DNA of 64,000 bases from Rhodotorula mucilaginosa (Eukaryota > Basidiomycota > Microbotryomycetes > Sporidiobolales > Sporidiobolaceae): the NCBI GenBank assembly GCA_034406715.1, contig CP137874.1:1-64000 (forward strand). The letters are read 5' to 3'. The notes under the pieces were generated by a model, which worked only from the letters and a program-made list of their open reading frames with translations, was not told where the DNA came from and did no database searches. Within the stretch, counting starts at the first letter, position 1. Each line of letters opens with the position of its first letter. Below, in pieces: positions 21,031 to 32,398 of this stretch. The position numbers and the translations under genes were made by a program.

Positions 21031-23530
21031 TTAGACGAATTGCTGCAAGGTGGGATGGTAGGATATGGTCAGTGTCCGGAATTTGAGCAACTGGACAACA
21101 GCCGCGGGAGGGGAAAAAAAGCACTCACCCAAGTGATGTCGCTGCAGGAGGTCACGGTCGGGTCCGAGCGAGCGAGCGAGGGCGGGGATAAGAGTTTCAA
21201 AAGTCAGTGACTATGCTGAGCCAAACGGAGAGAGCGGCCGCCGGCAAAGTCACAAAGAACACGAAACCAGACTCACAAGACTCCCATCGACTGGGTCCCT
21301 CCGAGCGCCGAGAACGCGCCCCACGACAAGTCGAGGCAGCTGTCGTTGTTGCCTGTTTTCACGAGCGAGTCCCATATGGATTGCGCATCAGTCGCCGCGG
21401 GAAAAAAAGAGAGAGTGGGCAGGAGAGGGCACACGTACAAGTCGGGCACGAGTCGGCCACGAGGGCCTTGATCTTCTTGCCCGTGTCGGACCGCGTGATC
21501 TCGACGTATTGTCCGCAGTGCGATCCGCCGGCGTAGGTGCTGCGTGGGTTTGTAAAGGGGGTTCGAACAGAATCAGCGTCGCGCCGATCGCGGATTCAGG
21601 CAAACTTTCTGTGTCAAGTCTCGGGAGGAAGAAACTGTCACTCACGCCGTCGGCAGCGCAACGAGCAGCGTGTCGTCGCTGTTGACTTTACCGCAGTTCT
21701 GTTCCCAGGAGGAACGAGAGAATTGTCAGCGCCAAAGCCGAGGTCCGGTTTTCACCAGGATCATCTCTTCTCGATGCAATCCGGACGCGCATCGAAAAAA
21801 GAGAGGAAGACTCACACCTGCGACACCGTTCTGGTAAAAGAAAGTCGCCAGGCCTAGGGTGATAAAAAGGGACCATCCCGTTCACGTTCGTCAGTTTGCG
21901 GTTCGTTCTCTCCCCTCGGTCGACCCAAAAAGCCCTTGATTTCCCCTCTCTCTCCTCTAATCGCCCGCCGCGGTAGAAAACTCACCTCCCGAGTACACGT
22001 GTCCACCTCCCGACGAGGGGGAAGAGTCCTGCGTCGGCTTGGCAGCAGCCGCAGCAGACGACGACGATGCCCAAGCGGCAGCAGCAGCCGAGGACGAAGA
22101 AGCCCAAGCCGCATCAGCCGAGGACTTGGAGGCTGTCGGAAGAGTTGGGAACTCGGTATCAGTGGGTGATCTCAGGATCAGACGGAGGAGAGGGGGGGGG
22201 ACTGACCGGCAGCAGCGGCGGCCGAAGCAGACGATGATGAAGCCCATGCCGCGTCCGCCGACGACTTGGAAGCTGTACGCACGGGCAGTTACGCGTTTGC
22301 ATCAATACTGCTCCTCCGTGGACACGGGGGCGGCGGAGGAACCCGGTACAGAGTCTGAGCCGAGAGAGGAGCGAGTGCTTACCGGCAGAAGCGGCGGCGG
22401 CAGCAGCCGACGAGGAAGACGAAGCCCAGAAGCCGTACGCTTCAGCAGCCGAGGCCGAGGCTGTACGTGCGCGGGTTCAAAAGTCATGAGGTGACAGCTC
22501 TCCGAGTCAGTTCCCGTTCTCGAAAAGGAGGAGCAATCCCCGTGATCCTCATCAGAAAGCAGTCGCGGACGTACACGAACTGGCCCACGCGGCGTCGGCG
22601 AGACTCTTGCTCTTGGCGCTCTCGCTCGCGGCGCTCGCCGAGTCCCACGCAGGAGTGGTAGGAGCCTGAGTGGTGGTCGTAGTTTGAGGAGCCTCGGTGG
22701 TCGTGGGCGCGGCGGTCGAAGGAGCTGCGGCGGCGTGAACGTTGGCAGACGAGCCGGACGCAAAGGCCTTGCCGCTGCTGTTCGAAGAAGAGGAAGAGGA
22801 GGAAGAAGCCTCTTCCGACGACGAAGAGGAAGACTTGACGCCGGCGGCCGAGGACGAGGAACCGGCCGAAGAAGCCTTGACGGCGGCGGACGCGACCGAC
22901 TTGAGGGCGGCGCCGTCCGAGGCGGTCACACTAGCCGAAGCAGGCGCCGTGCCATCGACGAGCTCGAACTCGATCGGCAACTCGCCCGAGTCGAGGTTGC
23001 CACCGAGGGCCTCGTACGCGGCGCGACTGAAGGTGGTGTAGGCGGTTCGGTCCGAGGCGCCGATGACGGTCGCGGTGATCGACTTGCCGGTCGACGGGGC
23101 CGAGACGGAGACGGTCGTGCCGCAGAGCGGGGACGCGGTCGACACGTCCGGGTACAAGGCGAGCGGCAGCGCAATGATCATGGCGTCGTCGCTGCATGAG
23201 AAACATCTTTAGTAACAGGCACTTGATGGTAGTCAATTCACGCACACGCGCGCACCTGACGTTGTCACCGCAGGACCCGATCCAGCCTGCCTCTGCCCAC
23301 CAAATGGCGGTCGACTCGTACGTCTGCTTGTTGTCCGACGCAGCCGCCCTCCTCATCTTGCGTGCCATCCTGCCGCGGATGACTTGCGCCGGCTCGTCGT
23401 GCTTGCTGCTGCGACGGGCCACCTCGTGATGGCGGCGGGCGTTCTGGTGACCGTGCGAATAGGACAAGGCCTGGACGGATCCGACGCAGGCGGCGGCCGC
23501 AAGGAGGGCGACGGTGGTGGTCGAGCGCAT
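21031..23530 (-). CDS. Secreted protein with two DPBB domains joined by an Ala/Ser-rich linker, copy 3
   Basis: The ATG at 23530 starts a signal peptide (MRSTTTVALLAAAACVGSVQ), followed by a basic pro-like region ending near RMARKMRRAA, a possible Kex2-type site. DPBB domain 1 reads STAIWWAEAGWIGSCGDNV, SDDAMIIALPLALYPDV, CGTTVSVSAPSTGKSITATV and AYEALGG but lacks the DxCxxC centre. A Ser/Thr-rich linker follows, with three repeated exons (22383-22460, 22207-22272, 21986-22132) rich in AWASSSSAAAA. DPBB domain 2 is canonical: ATFFYQNGVAGNCGKVNSDD, CGQYVEITRSDTGKKIKALV, ADSCPT, CLDLSWGAFSALGG, GVFDITWQFV. The last coding exons are only 13 nt (21129-21141) and 12 nt (21031-21042). It is probably an extracellular or cell-wall protein; the ligand is unknown. 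Confidence 0.85.
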
Positions 23531-25423
23531 TCTAGCGAGTGTAGCGAGTGTAGCGAGCGTGAGAGAGAGCTGGGGTCGGTCTCGGGAGTTGAGACGGACA
23601 AGGGGAAGAGGACTGAGCGGCGTGCGGCGGACTCGAGACGGACGAACGGCGGTCGGGGGTGGCGACGGAGGGGTTCGAGTGACCAAGCAATCAGACACAC
23701 AGAGCCAGCTGGGAGTACACAGAGAGAGAAGGAGAGAGAAGAGCGAGCCCGAGGACGCCAAACAAACTCGGGCCTTTCGCAACGGTCGCCGCAGCACGCG
23801 TCATGCTCACTCAACAAGCTCAAAGGGGTTCGTGCGCACCCGCAAGAGTCTCTCCTGTTGATACTCTCTACCTGTAGACCCTATACCTGTCCCTTCCACT
23901 CGCAATCACTGCAGCTAACCGCTCTTACCCAAGGAATGCAGGCATGCCGCGTCATTAAACTTTGGAAAGGTCCGTCGCGTCGCGCACGTGACCGTCGGCC
24001 GTCGTCCGGAGAGATTTTTCTCAGATTGGGCCGCGGCTGACTACAGCCTATATAGTCACAGCAGTGAGTCTGGGGAAATACTTACTGGGAGCTGTAATCG
24101 CGCTTTGCGTCAACTCCGGCCGGGTCGCAAGCCACGGCCTCTCTCGACTCGAGCTGCCGACGCCACTGTGCCCGGATTTCCCGGCGCAAACTTTGCGCCG
24201 CATCTCCCTGTAAAGAGGCGGAAAGGGACTGATCAGGTAGTCATTAAGGTCCAGTTGTTCCTCCCTACCCTGTGCCCTCGCGTTCGACCAATGTCCGCCG
24301 CGAAAAACCACCGCGCCCGAGCTGCTCGAGCTGAGCACGCTGAGAACACCAAACCGGCGCCTCCCCAAACCACGTATAGCCGCCCCTGACTAACAAAGCT
24401 TCCTCCATGGGCCCAGGGTGGTCTATACGTCAAGTGCTGAATGTCCGACAGCCTTGGGGAGTACTTGGGCCAACGATCTGAGATCGGTAAATCAGTGAGT
24501 GGCAAAAGCCTTTCCGCTGCGTCACCTGCTCTCAAACGAACCAGGGCTCGGCGCACCCTTCCTCAGTGAATGCGGTTGATCATCAAGAGCATCCACTTCC
24601 TCAATACGGTGGCACAACAAAAGGGAAGCTTGCATTCGAAGGACAGGGAAAACCGAGCTTCGCCTTTGTCATTCTCGCATCACTTTCCTTTGTGGACCCT
24701 AGCCACTCCGCCTTTCCCTTCCCCTCGCTTCGGTAAGCAACCAGGCAATATCACGCAACCCGCGCCCCTTTGTAGTCAAGGGTATCTCGTGAGGCTAGAA
24801 TAAGCAAATCGTTAGGAAGGTCAAGTCTCGGTCGAAACAGGCCGCCACACTTTAAACTCGCCCTAGTACGCCTTGTATGGACGCGTGTACCAAGAGATGC
24901 ATGTTTGCGGCGGGCCAGAACAAGCATCTGCGAGCAGAAATGAGGGCGGTTCATTGTTCCGCTCTTTCCGCAAAGCTGGCCTCTTGCAGCAAGCTCAGCT
25001 TTGTGATAGTGCTTTCTTAGATTGACCCTGTTGAGAACTGCAAATTAAAGGTGCTTCATGTCTCGCATCATCGACGCTGATCATGAGAGAGAGAGAGAGA
25101 GATAGAGAGAGAGAGAGGCTCAAAAAGGTCAGCGCGAGGTCAACCGGGCGGTTCAGGCTTGTTGGCAAGCCGGACAAGTCTATCGCCACTTGAGCAAGAC
25201 AGCTCCGGGAAACCTTGACGTCGGGCTCCTTCGGCTGTGCGAGATCTTGAAAAGTGCTAAGCTGACCATGACACCCCGCCTTGACCTTCACAAGGAAACC
25301 GGGCAAGTCGTTCCAAGGCGAAAAAAAGGCTTTGTTCTTCTCGCTCAAGGGCTCAAGTCATTGCCCAACAAGATAGAAAAGGAAGCAAGTTTTCTATGAG
25401 TAAGAGAGCGTCTCTAAAAGAGT
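23531..25423. other. Longest gene-free stretch of the window
   Basis: About 1.9 kb between the two-DPBB gene start and the stop of the first Zn2Cys6 gene. It begins with three near-copies of a 10-mer (AGTGTAGCG, 23531-23560) and includes a TATA-like CCTATATAGT at about 24052 and a GA repeat at about 25086-25117. Frames of 60-155 codons occur on both strands but none has a recognisable domain. No tRNA B-box was found by eye. It may contain an unrecognised short gene or a non-coding RNA. Confidence 0.5.
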
Positions 25424-28400
25424 CTATGTACCGGGCGACCGACTCGCCCAATCGCCTTGGGCCTGACTCCCCTGACTCGGAGCAGCGTACTGAGCTCTTC
25501 CCGTCTGACTCGCAGCGCCACCGGCAGGAGGAGGTGGACTCCAACCCGCACCCGTTCCCGGTCCTGCAAAAGCTGCGAGCCCACCAAACAAGGTCGCGTC
25601 CAACGCCGCTGTGCCGATTCCGCCTGTGGCCCATCCTGCGCCTCCAAAGAGCGCGCCCGATTGATCCAAGTCGTCGACGAATCCGAGATCGTCGCCAAGG
25701 CCGTTGGTGGTGGTGGTGGTGTCATCCAGGCCGAGGCCGGAGGTAGGGTTCGCGGAAGCCGAACCGGAGGTGGCGAGATTCGCAGCGGCAAAGAGCCATC
25801 CGGGGCTGAGCGATTCGGGCTGAACGTTTGCTGTGCGACCGTAGTCTTGCTGCGGTGCTGCAGAACCGTTGGGATGAAAGGCCGAGGGCGGCGGCGGAAC
25901 CACAGTCGTAGAATCGACGGCGAGGTTGCTGCTGGGTGCTCCTGCCGGCGGGTCTTGCGTCGAAAAGTAGACCTGCTGCTGCTGCTGCTGCTGTGACGGT
26001 GACGTGGCCGAAGTCGGATCGTTTCCGCTCCCATGACTAAAGTTGAGGCTGTCGGTCGGCGTGAGCATGTTGGGAGAGGCAATCGCTTCGAGCGCGTCGA
26101 TCAGAGTGTCGATCTCGTGAGAGGCATAGCTCCACCCCCCAACTTTGAGCAGCTGGGCCGCACTAGATATAAAGCGCGATCAACGGTCAGACAAAGACGC
26201 GATCAAAAGCGAACGGGAGACATTAGAGGAAGACCTGAACCCTAAGTGGACGCACCCGTGAGCGAGTTTCACCGTCTGTGCATCTCGTGACAAATCGCCT
26301 TGCTCGATCAGCTCGACAAAGAGCTCGATGCTGTCGATGACGCCAGTTTCACGGATCAGGGAGAGCATGGCCATCATCGGCACCTCCTCCAGTCCGATGA
26401 GATGCGCCTCGACTGCGACGGGCACGAGCGCGCGCACTTGTCGCACGAGAAAGTTCATCTGCGCGTGCTGCAGCTCGCGCGAGAAGGAGTGACCCGCTTC
26501 GCCGCCACCGGGACGGCTCACCCGCTCGTCCGACAAGCTCGACACTTCTTCCGGGGTGGCCGACTCGTTCGCAAACTCTTGCGCGCGTCGGTAAATCTCG
26601 CGGACCAGAGGTGCCACGAGCGGCGTCCAGACGTACGATCCGAGGTGTCGAATTCCCGAGGCGGCGTGCGCCCGCGTCCAGCGGACTCGGCGCGCGTGGG
26701 CGTGCTGAAACAGCGGCGCATCGTGCGGACCTTCCGACGACGACGACGACGACGAGGCCGCGACGTACCGATCCCACACTTGGCGATGCAGGAGCGAGAC
26801 GGCGTGCATGTCGACGACGGACTGGACCGCTCTGCTCAAGACGCCGATGTCGATCTTGCGCTCCCGGTTATGAGCTAGGGAAGGGGGCAAGCAACCATTC
26901 AGCGAAAGTTTTTCCGTGGCACTGGCATGGGGGAACTCACGACCGAGAACTTCGCGCACGAGAGAACGCGCCGTCGAAACAAACAAGCTGCAAACTAGGG
27001 AGAAAAGGGCATCAGCTGCCAGCAACGGGTGTGAGTCTGGACAGGCACCGGCTGGAATTGCTCACTGTACTTTGCACCAGGCCATTCTTCCTTGATCGGT
27101 TGAGCTAGCAACTCGCGGTAGTGTGCCTTGACTTCGGCAACCGTCGTCGTTTCGTCCCCCGTGAGCAGTTCTTGTTCTTCCGCAGAGCTGAAAATCACGA
27201 AAGAGTCAGAAAAACGCAAGCTTGAGCAATGCTTTATGCCACACCAGAACTCACACGGAGAACCTGCCGCCAGCGACTTCAGTGCACATATCGACGGCGA
27301 GGTGAATCGCCCACAGCCCGCGCCCGGCGTTCCCGGCGAGTGGAGCGCCCGCCGTCGAGATGAGCGAGTGGATGTGGGAGTAGTAAGCGCGCAAGAAGGG
27401 GCGAGACCCTAGCGACTTCAGTTTCGTTTCTCCGCCTGTGGCATCGTAGGGTGAGAATGCAGGCACGGAATCAAGAGTCACGGACGAGGAGGTTGAAGAC
27501 AATAACACACCGATTTGTGTGGCAATGTCGAGCATGCAGCACATGGCTGCGTTGTCGATGCTCGGTTCGAGGGTGGCGTCGACCTCGCGGGCGGCGCGGA
27601 GGGCCATCTCTCGGATCCGCTCAAACGCCAACCGTCGCCTCCGTCCGTACGGGCGCAAGTCCTCCCCTCTCCACTTGATCCCGGCGAACCCACCGATACC
27701 CGACGGACCGATAATCCTCGCGTCGTACGAAAAGAGGGCGCCAATGGTGAGGCACGCGAGAGCCAGAGCGCGAGCTTGAGGCGAGAGCATGTCGACGTGC
27801 CAGTTGCTGGCGGTCAGGGCGGCGTACAAGTTCGAGAAGCGAATGAGGGGTTCATCGTAGTGCGGACTCTGTCGAAAGGCTGTGGACTAAGAGTCAGCTC
27901 CGTGCTGATCACGAGCAAAAGACTGGAACGGAACAACTTGCATTCGTACAGGTGCATTGCCAGGTCGGGAGTCAATCTGAGCCCGGCAGTCGGCAACAGT
28001 GCCCAGGACGAAGTCGACTCTGTTGGCACTGCAAAAGGTGGCGCCTGCGAAGTCGAAGCGTCGGTACGGAACGTCGCAGAATTGTCATTCGAAGGGCCGG
28101 CGGCAGCCCAAGCTGGCGAAGGGTAGAACCCGTTCGCAGCTGGTTGTCCCGATGGTGCAGTCGACAGTCGCGGGTCCGGCGGTACAGGGATGTAAGGCGC
28201 GGCGACAGGAGGAGGCGGAACAGGCGGGACAGGCGGCTGAAGCGGCGGATCCGGAAGTTGCTCCGTGGCAAGGTTGGCCGGGGACGCGGGTCTGGAAGGC
28301 AAATCTTCGCTCGCTTGATACTCGTCTCGGTCGTGACTACTCCGTCGTCGTTTCCGCCGCTGAACCGGCGTCGTCGTACACCTGGAGGAACAAGAATTTG

Positions 28401-28651
28401 TGGTGAGCGAAAGCTGTTTCTGCACACGGCGGCAATGGACTCACTCGAATCCCTTTTCGAGGCATCGCGGGCAGCCGTTCGGATCTGGATGGCACAGCAC
28501 GCGTTTGGCCTGCCCGCGAATGCGTGCAGTTGTGGTGAGCACAAGTAGCGAGGTGGTTCGTTCGCGATGAAGTCTCCCCTCTGCGACTGACCTTGCACCG
28601 ATCGCACGCCGGCGGCTTCTTCCGCTTGGTCGTCCCGTTCGCGCTGCTCAT
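25424..28651 (-). CDS. Zn2Cys6 fungal transcription factor, tandem copy A
   Basis: The ATG at 28651 begins SSANGTTKRKKPPACDRCK. Splicing continues AKRVLCHPDPNGCPRCLEKG and FECTTT, giving the six-cysteine binuclear zinc cluster within the first ~55 residues. A Pro/Ser-rich linker leads to a fungal transcription-factor regulatory domain (AFRQSPHYDEPL; SPQARALALACLTIGALFSY; RRRRLAFERIREMALRAARE; GLWAIHLAVDMCTEV). A helical region with HRQVWDRYVAASSSS and RRVRWTRAHAA follows, and the C-terminus holds a glutamine run (CAG repeat near 25975-25995) and a Gly/Pro-rich activation-like tail ending at 25424. It is a nuclear DNA-binding regulator; targets are unknown. It is collinear with the next gene upstream in domain order and in intron placement within the zinc cluster, so the two arose by tandem duplication. 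Confidence 0.92.
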
Positions 28652-28844
28652 GCGCGCACTTGCAGGATGTTCTTGGAGGCGAACGAGTCTGGCAAGAGAT
28701 GAGATTCGGTACTTTGGAAATTTGCGGGGGGAGACGATCGAAATTTGGAGCACTTCGAGCTGCTTCTTCGAGCTGCTTCCGCGCAACGCTCAGAGACGAT
28801 CGCCGGCGCCCAAGTCAAGAAAAGCTTATGTAACGGCCTGAGCT

Positions 28845-31800
28845 CTACGGTCCGGCAGACTCATCTGGCCACGATTCAGCCCACATGGACCTCACGTTCC
28901 CACGACCCGTCGACGCATTCTCCGGCAAGTCTCCTCCGTCTTCGAGCGTAAAGATGGGCTCGACGTCCTCTTGAATCACCGCCGCCACCGACTCGGTCCC
29001 GAACGCGTTCGGTGTCGCCGTTCCGGATCGACTGCGGGATGAAGTGACTTCGCGTAGAGATGCAAACGTGTCGACCAAGTCCGAGTGCAGTGATGCCCCG
29101 AGCAAGTGGTCGAAATTCGATGAGGCCGGATCTGGCGTTGCCGCCTGCTGGTCCTGGTACGTCATCTCGAAGAGCTGAGCGGTCCAGGCGTCGAGAGGGT
29201 CCGGTGAAGCAGTGGCGGATGCTGCAATCGTGTCGAGTCGATCGACCAGGTTGTCGAGCCGGAGAGACGAATACACCCACCCGCCGAGTCGAATCGCCCG
29301 CGCCGCTCTGCGCGCGTCAAGCCAGGGCTTCAGCACAGCAGTCCTCTGTCAAAGCAGCGAAAAGAACCTCACCCTGTGGCCAAGCCGGCATCACTCGCCA
29401 GATGTCCGCACTCGACGAGCTCGACCCAAGTTTCAAACGTCTCGGCCATCCCAATCGGTTTCGACAACGCCAACAAGGCGAGCGACGGCGATCTCTCAAA
29501 CAACTTGATCTGGGCCTCGACCGCGAGGGGGACGAGGGCCCGCGCCTGCCGCAAGAGGAGTTCGAGCTGCGCCTGCTCGTGCTGCTGCGCAAACGAGGCG
29601 GAGGCGGAGGCGGTATTGGTCGATGTTGGCGCGAGGTTCGACACGCGACGGGTCAGCTCCGACACGAGCGGAACCACCAAGGTCGCCCACACGAAGGCGC
29701 CGAACCGTCCGACCGCCTGCGCCGAAAGCAACCGAGTCCATCGAACCCTCCTCCGCGCCACATGCGGGAACAAGATCGATGACGACAGAGCCGGATCCTT
29801 GTCGTGTGTGGTCGAAGAAGCGGTCTTGGCAATGATGCGGTCCCACACTTCGGCGTGCAGCGCCGAGAGTGACTGCAGTTCGAGCACGGCGTGGAAACTG
29901 CGCGTGAGAGCCGAGACGTTGACCGCAGCTTTGCGCCGGTGAGCTGTTGAAAGCGTATTCCGAAAAGAGTGTCAGTCCCCTGCAATGGAAAAGTGTCATC
30001 CCCGGCCGCCACTCACGAGCAAAGATCTCGTTCGCCATGGCTCTTGCGGTCGTGATGTAAACGAGACAGACTGGCCGAACGGAGTTGTCATGAGCAAGCA
30101 GAGCAAGCGAGACACGAATGATAATGAAGGACCCACTGGGGTGTGCGTCGGGCCACAACTCTCGCACCGGTGCAGCGAGCAAGGATCGGTACTCTTGCTC
30201 AATCTCGGCGGCCGTTCGCAAACGCTCCGAGCCAGCAATAATCTCTTGCTCTTCGAGCGAGCTGCGGTTATTCAGCCCAAGTTGAGACGAGTCGGGTCAG
30301 TCAAAGCTCGAAGCTCATTAGAGAGAGGCTGCAAGCCGGCAAGACGAGATCGGATCTCATGACCGGCAAAACGCACGCGGTGACCATTCCCGTGCCGATA
30401 TCTGCGCACACATCGCCGGCGAGGTGGATTGTCCGGATCGCAGGACGGGTATGACCTCCGGGAGGGAGTTCGTCGCTCGAGATGAGGTGACTGAAGTGGG
30501 AGATGTAGGCGCGGTGAAAAGGGCGAGTGCGAGGCGCGTCGAGACTCATGACTTCGTCTGAGGGGCGCGCGTCTCGTTGTCAGTGACCGACATTTCAGAT
30601 TCGGATGAAGGGGAGAGTTTGTTGGCGCACCGATTCGTGAGGCAATATCGAGCAGGTTGCACGTCCCGGCGTTATCAACCGTCGGCTCCATCCAGACATC
30701 CACCTCCCTCGCCGCGCGCATCGCCAACTCCCTCATCTGCTCAAACGCCGGCCTCCTCCTCTTACCATACTCGCGCAGATCCATCCCGGTCGACGACGAC
30801 GACAAGTCTGCGAAACTCGTATAGGGCGACGGACCGATGATGCTCGCGTCGTAAGAGTACAGGGTCCCGATCGCAAAGGCGGAATAGACGAGCGCTTGAG
30901 TCTCGAGGGGGAGACGCTCGACGTGCCAATCGCTTGAAGTCAGGGACGTGAGCAAGCTCGAGACGGGAACGAGACCCTCGTCAAAGTGTGGGCTCTGGCG
31001 GAAGGCTGCCGAAGCAGGAGCGGGGATCAGTCGCCCATTTTCTGCGTCTTTCAACCCGAACACAGCACCCACTCACCGTCGTACAGATGCCGGGACAGCT
31101 CCGGGTTCAGAGTTGCCGTTCCAGTCGAGACTCGCTTAGCCAAGGCATCGATACTGTGTAACGGCGGCGACGGGGCGATTGGCGAACGGCTGGCAGCAGC
31201 ACCGCAAGAAGTGGACGCGTCGGTACGGAAGAAGGGGGCGTGCCACGCTTGTATTGCCGTGTTCGGACGGTCCACCACCGCCACGGGATCGGGGTCGGTC
31301 GAGGGGAGAGGAAACGGCGAAGCGGCGGCGGCAAAAGAGGCATTCGAAACGCCTCCAAGATTCGACGACCCGGTCGGGAAGGTCAGGATCTGTGCCGGAC
31401 GAGGTGCTGATATGGGCGAAGGGAGCACGGTCGGAGGCGATGCTCCGGAAGCCAGAGTCGGCGCGAGTGGTGGCGGGATGGGCAGCGAATCGGAAGCAAA
31501 GGTCGAAGAAGCTGGCGGCGGCAGATTCGGATGCCTCTCTTTTGCCGTCGCTGTTGCTGTTGCTGCATCTCGACTTGGTCGACCTCTACGCGCCGGAGGA
31601 GTCGTAGTGCATCTGTAACGCACGTGCTCGTCAGCTTCGGGGAGGTGAAGGGAACAAGAGGCTGCTATACGAACTGGATCCCCTTTTCTCGACACCGCGG
31701 ACACCCCTGCGGGTCGGGATGACACAAGACGCGCTTCGCCTGTTTCAGGGGGGGGCACGTGTCAGCGGGAAACAAGGCACCGGAAGGACACTGGGCCCTT

Positions 31801-31911
31801 GATGATAATGATGATGCCCTGGTTGACGAGGACACTCACTTTGCAGCGATCGCAAGCCGGTGGTTTTTTTCGCTTCGGTCCCGTCGTCGTTGGGTCCTGA
31901 TCGTGTTGCAT
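28845..31911 (-). CDS. Zn2Cys6 fungal transcription factor, tandem copy B
   Basis: The ATG at 31911 (MQHDQDPTTTGPKRKKPPAC) leads into DRCK, then by splicing AKRVLCHPDPQGCPRCREKG and CTTTPPARRGRP, a full Zn2Cys6 cluster nearly identical to copy A. The regulatory domain follows (AFRQSPHFDEGL; TQALVYSAFAIGTLYSYDAS; KRRRPAFEQMRELAMRAARE; IRTIHLAGDVCADIGTGM; SLEEQEIIAGSERL; LHAEVWDRIIAKTA; RRVRWTRLLSAQAVGRFGAF). It ends with a short acidic tail (DVEPIFTLEDGGDLPEN) at 28845, without copy A's glutamine run or Gly-rich end. Only 193 bp separate its stop from the copy A start. The cluster and the core domain are conserved while the C-terminal thirds have diverged, suggesting an old duplication with changed activation properties. 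Confidence 0.92.
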
Positions 31912-32398
31912 GGTCGCGTCCTGGCAAGTCGCTCTGATCGGACAACAATCAATTGCGGGCGGACGGAGAGCGTCGAGCGTGGTGGGGGAGAGAGAGCTCG
32001 CCCCAAGGGGGGATGCGTGCAAGCGTGTATAGCGGGAAAGATGACGGTTCCTAAATCCTATCGTTCCAAGCAGCAGCAGCAGCAGCAGCAAGGCGTACAC
32101 TGGGTCCGAGCGAGAGACAAGTGGCTCTCCTCGTGAAGCTGTCGGCTCATCCTTCGGCTCGCACCCTCTCAAGGCCGCCGCCATAAAGCCCAACTGAAAG
32201 GACACCTACAGCTGCGCAACTTGGGGAGAGGATCGCTGCCGCAGCATTCGTACTCGATATTCCCACTTCGAGAGAACGAACGACGAAAAAAGGAACAACA
32301 ACCTCACCTGGCTCCTTTCGACAAGTTCTCGGTTTGCTCTCGGCCGGCGTGTGTGTTCATGGGAGTAGTAAAGTTCCGTGCATCGGGAGCGCAACAAA
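31912..32398. other. Upstream region of Zn2Cys6 copy B / 3' end of UTP7
   Basis: About 490 bp. Contains a (CAG)7-type run at about 32070-32090 in the upstream region of copy B. No separate gene is supported. Confidence 0.5.

Noticed and set aside
21540-21575. GGTTCGAAC reminiscent of a tRNA B-box
   Set aside because: It lies inside an intron of the two-DPBB gene, and no A-box or cloverleaf could be drawn around it.
24048-24556. Open frames on the minus strand in the gene-poor interval
   Set aside because: They contain no recognisable domain, and Arg/Ser/Gly-rich composition is typical of chance frames here.
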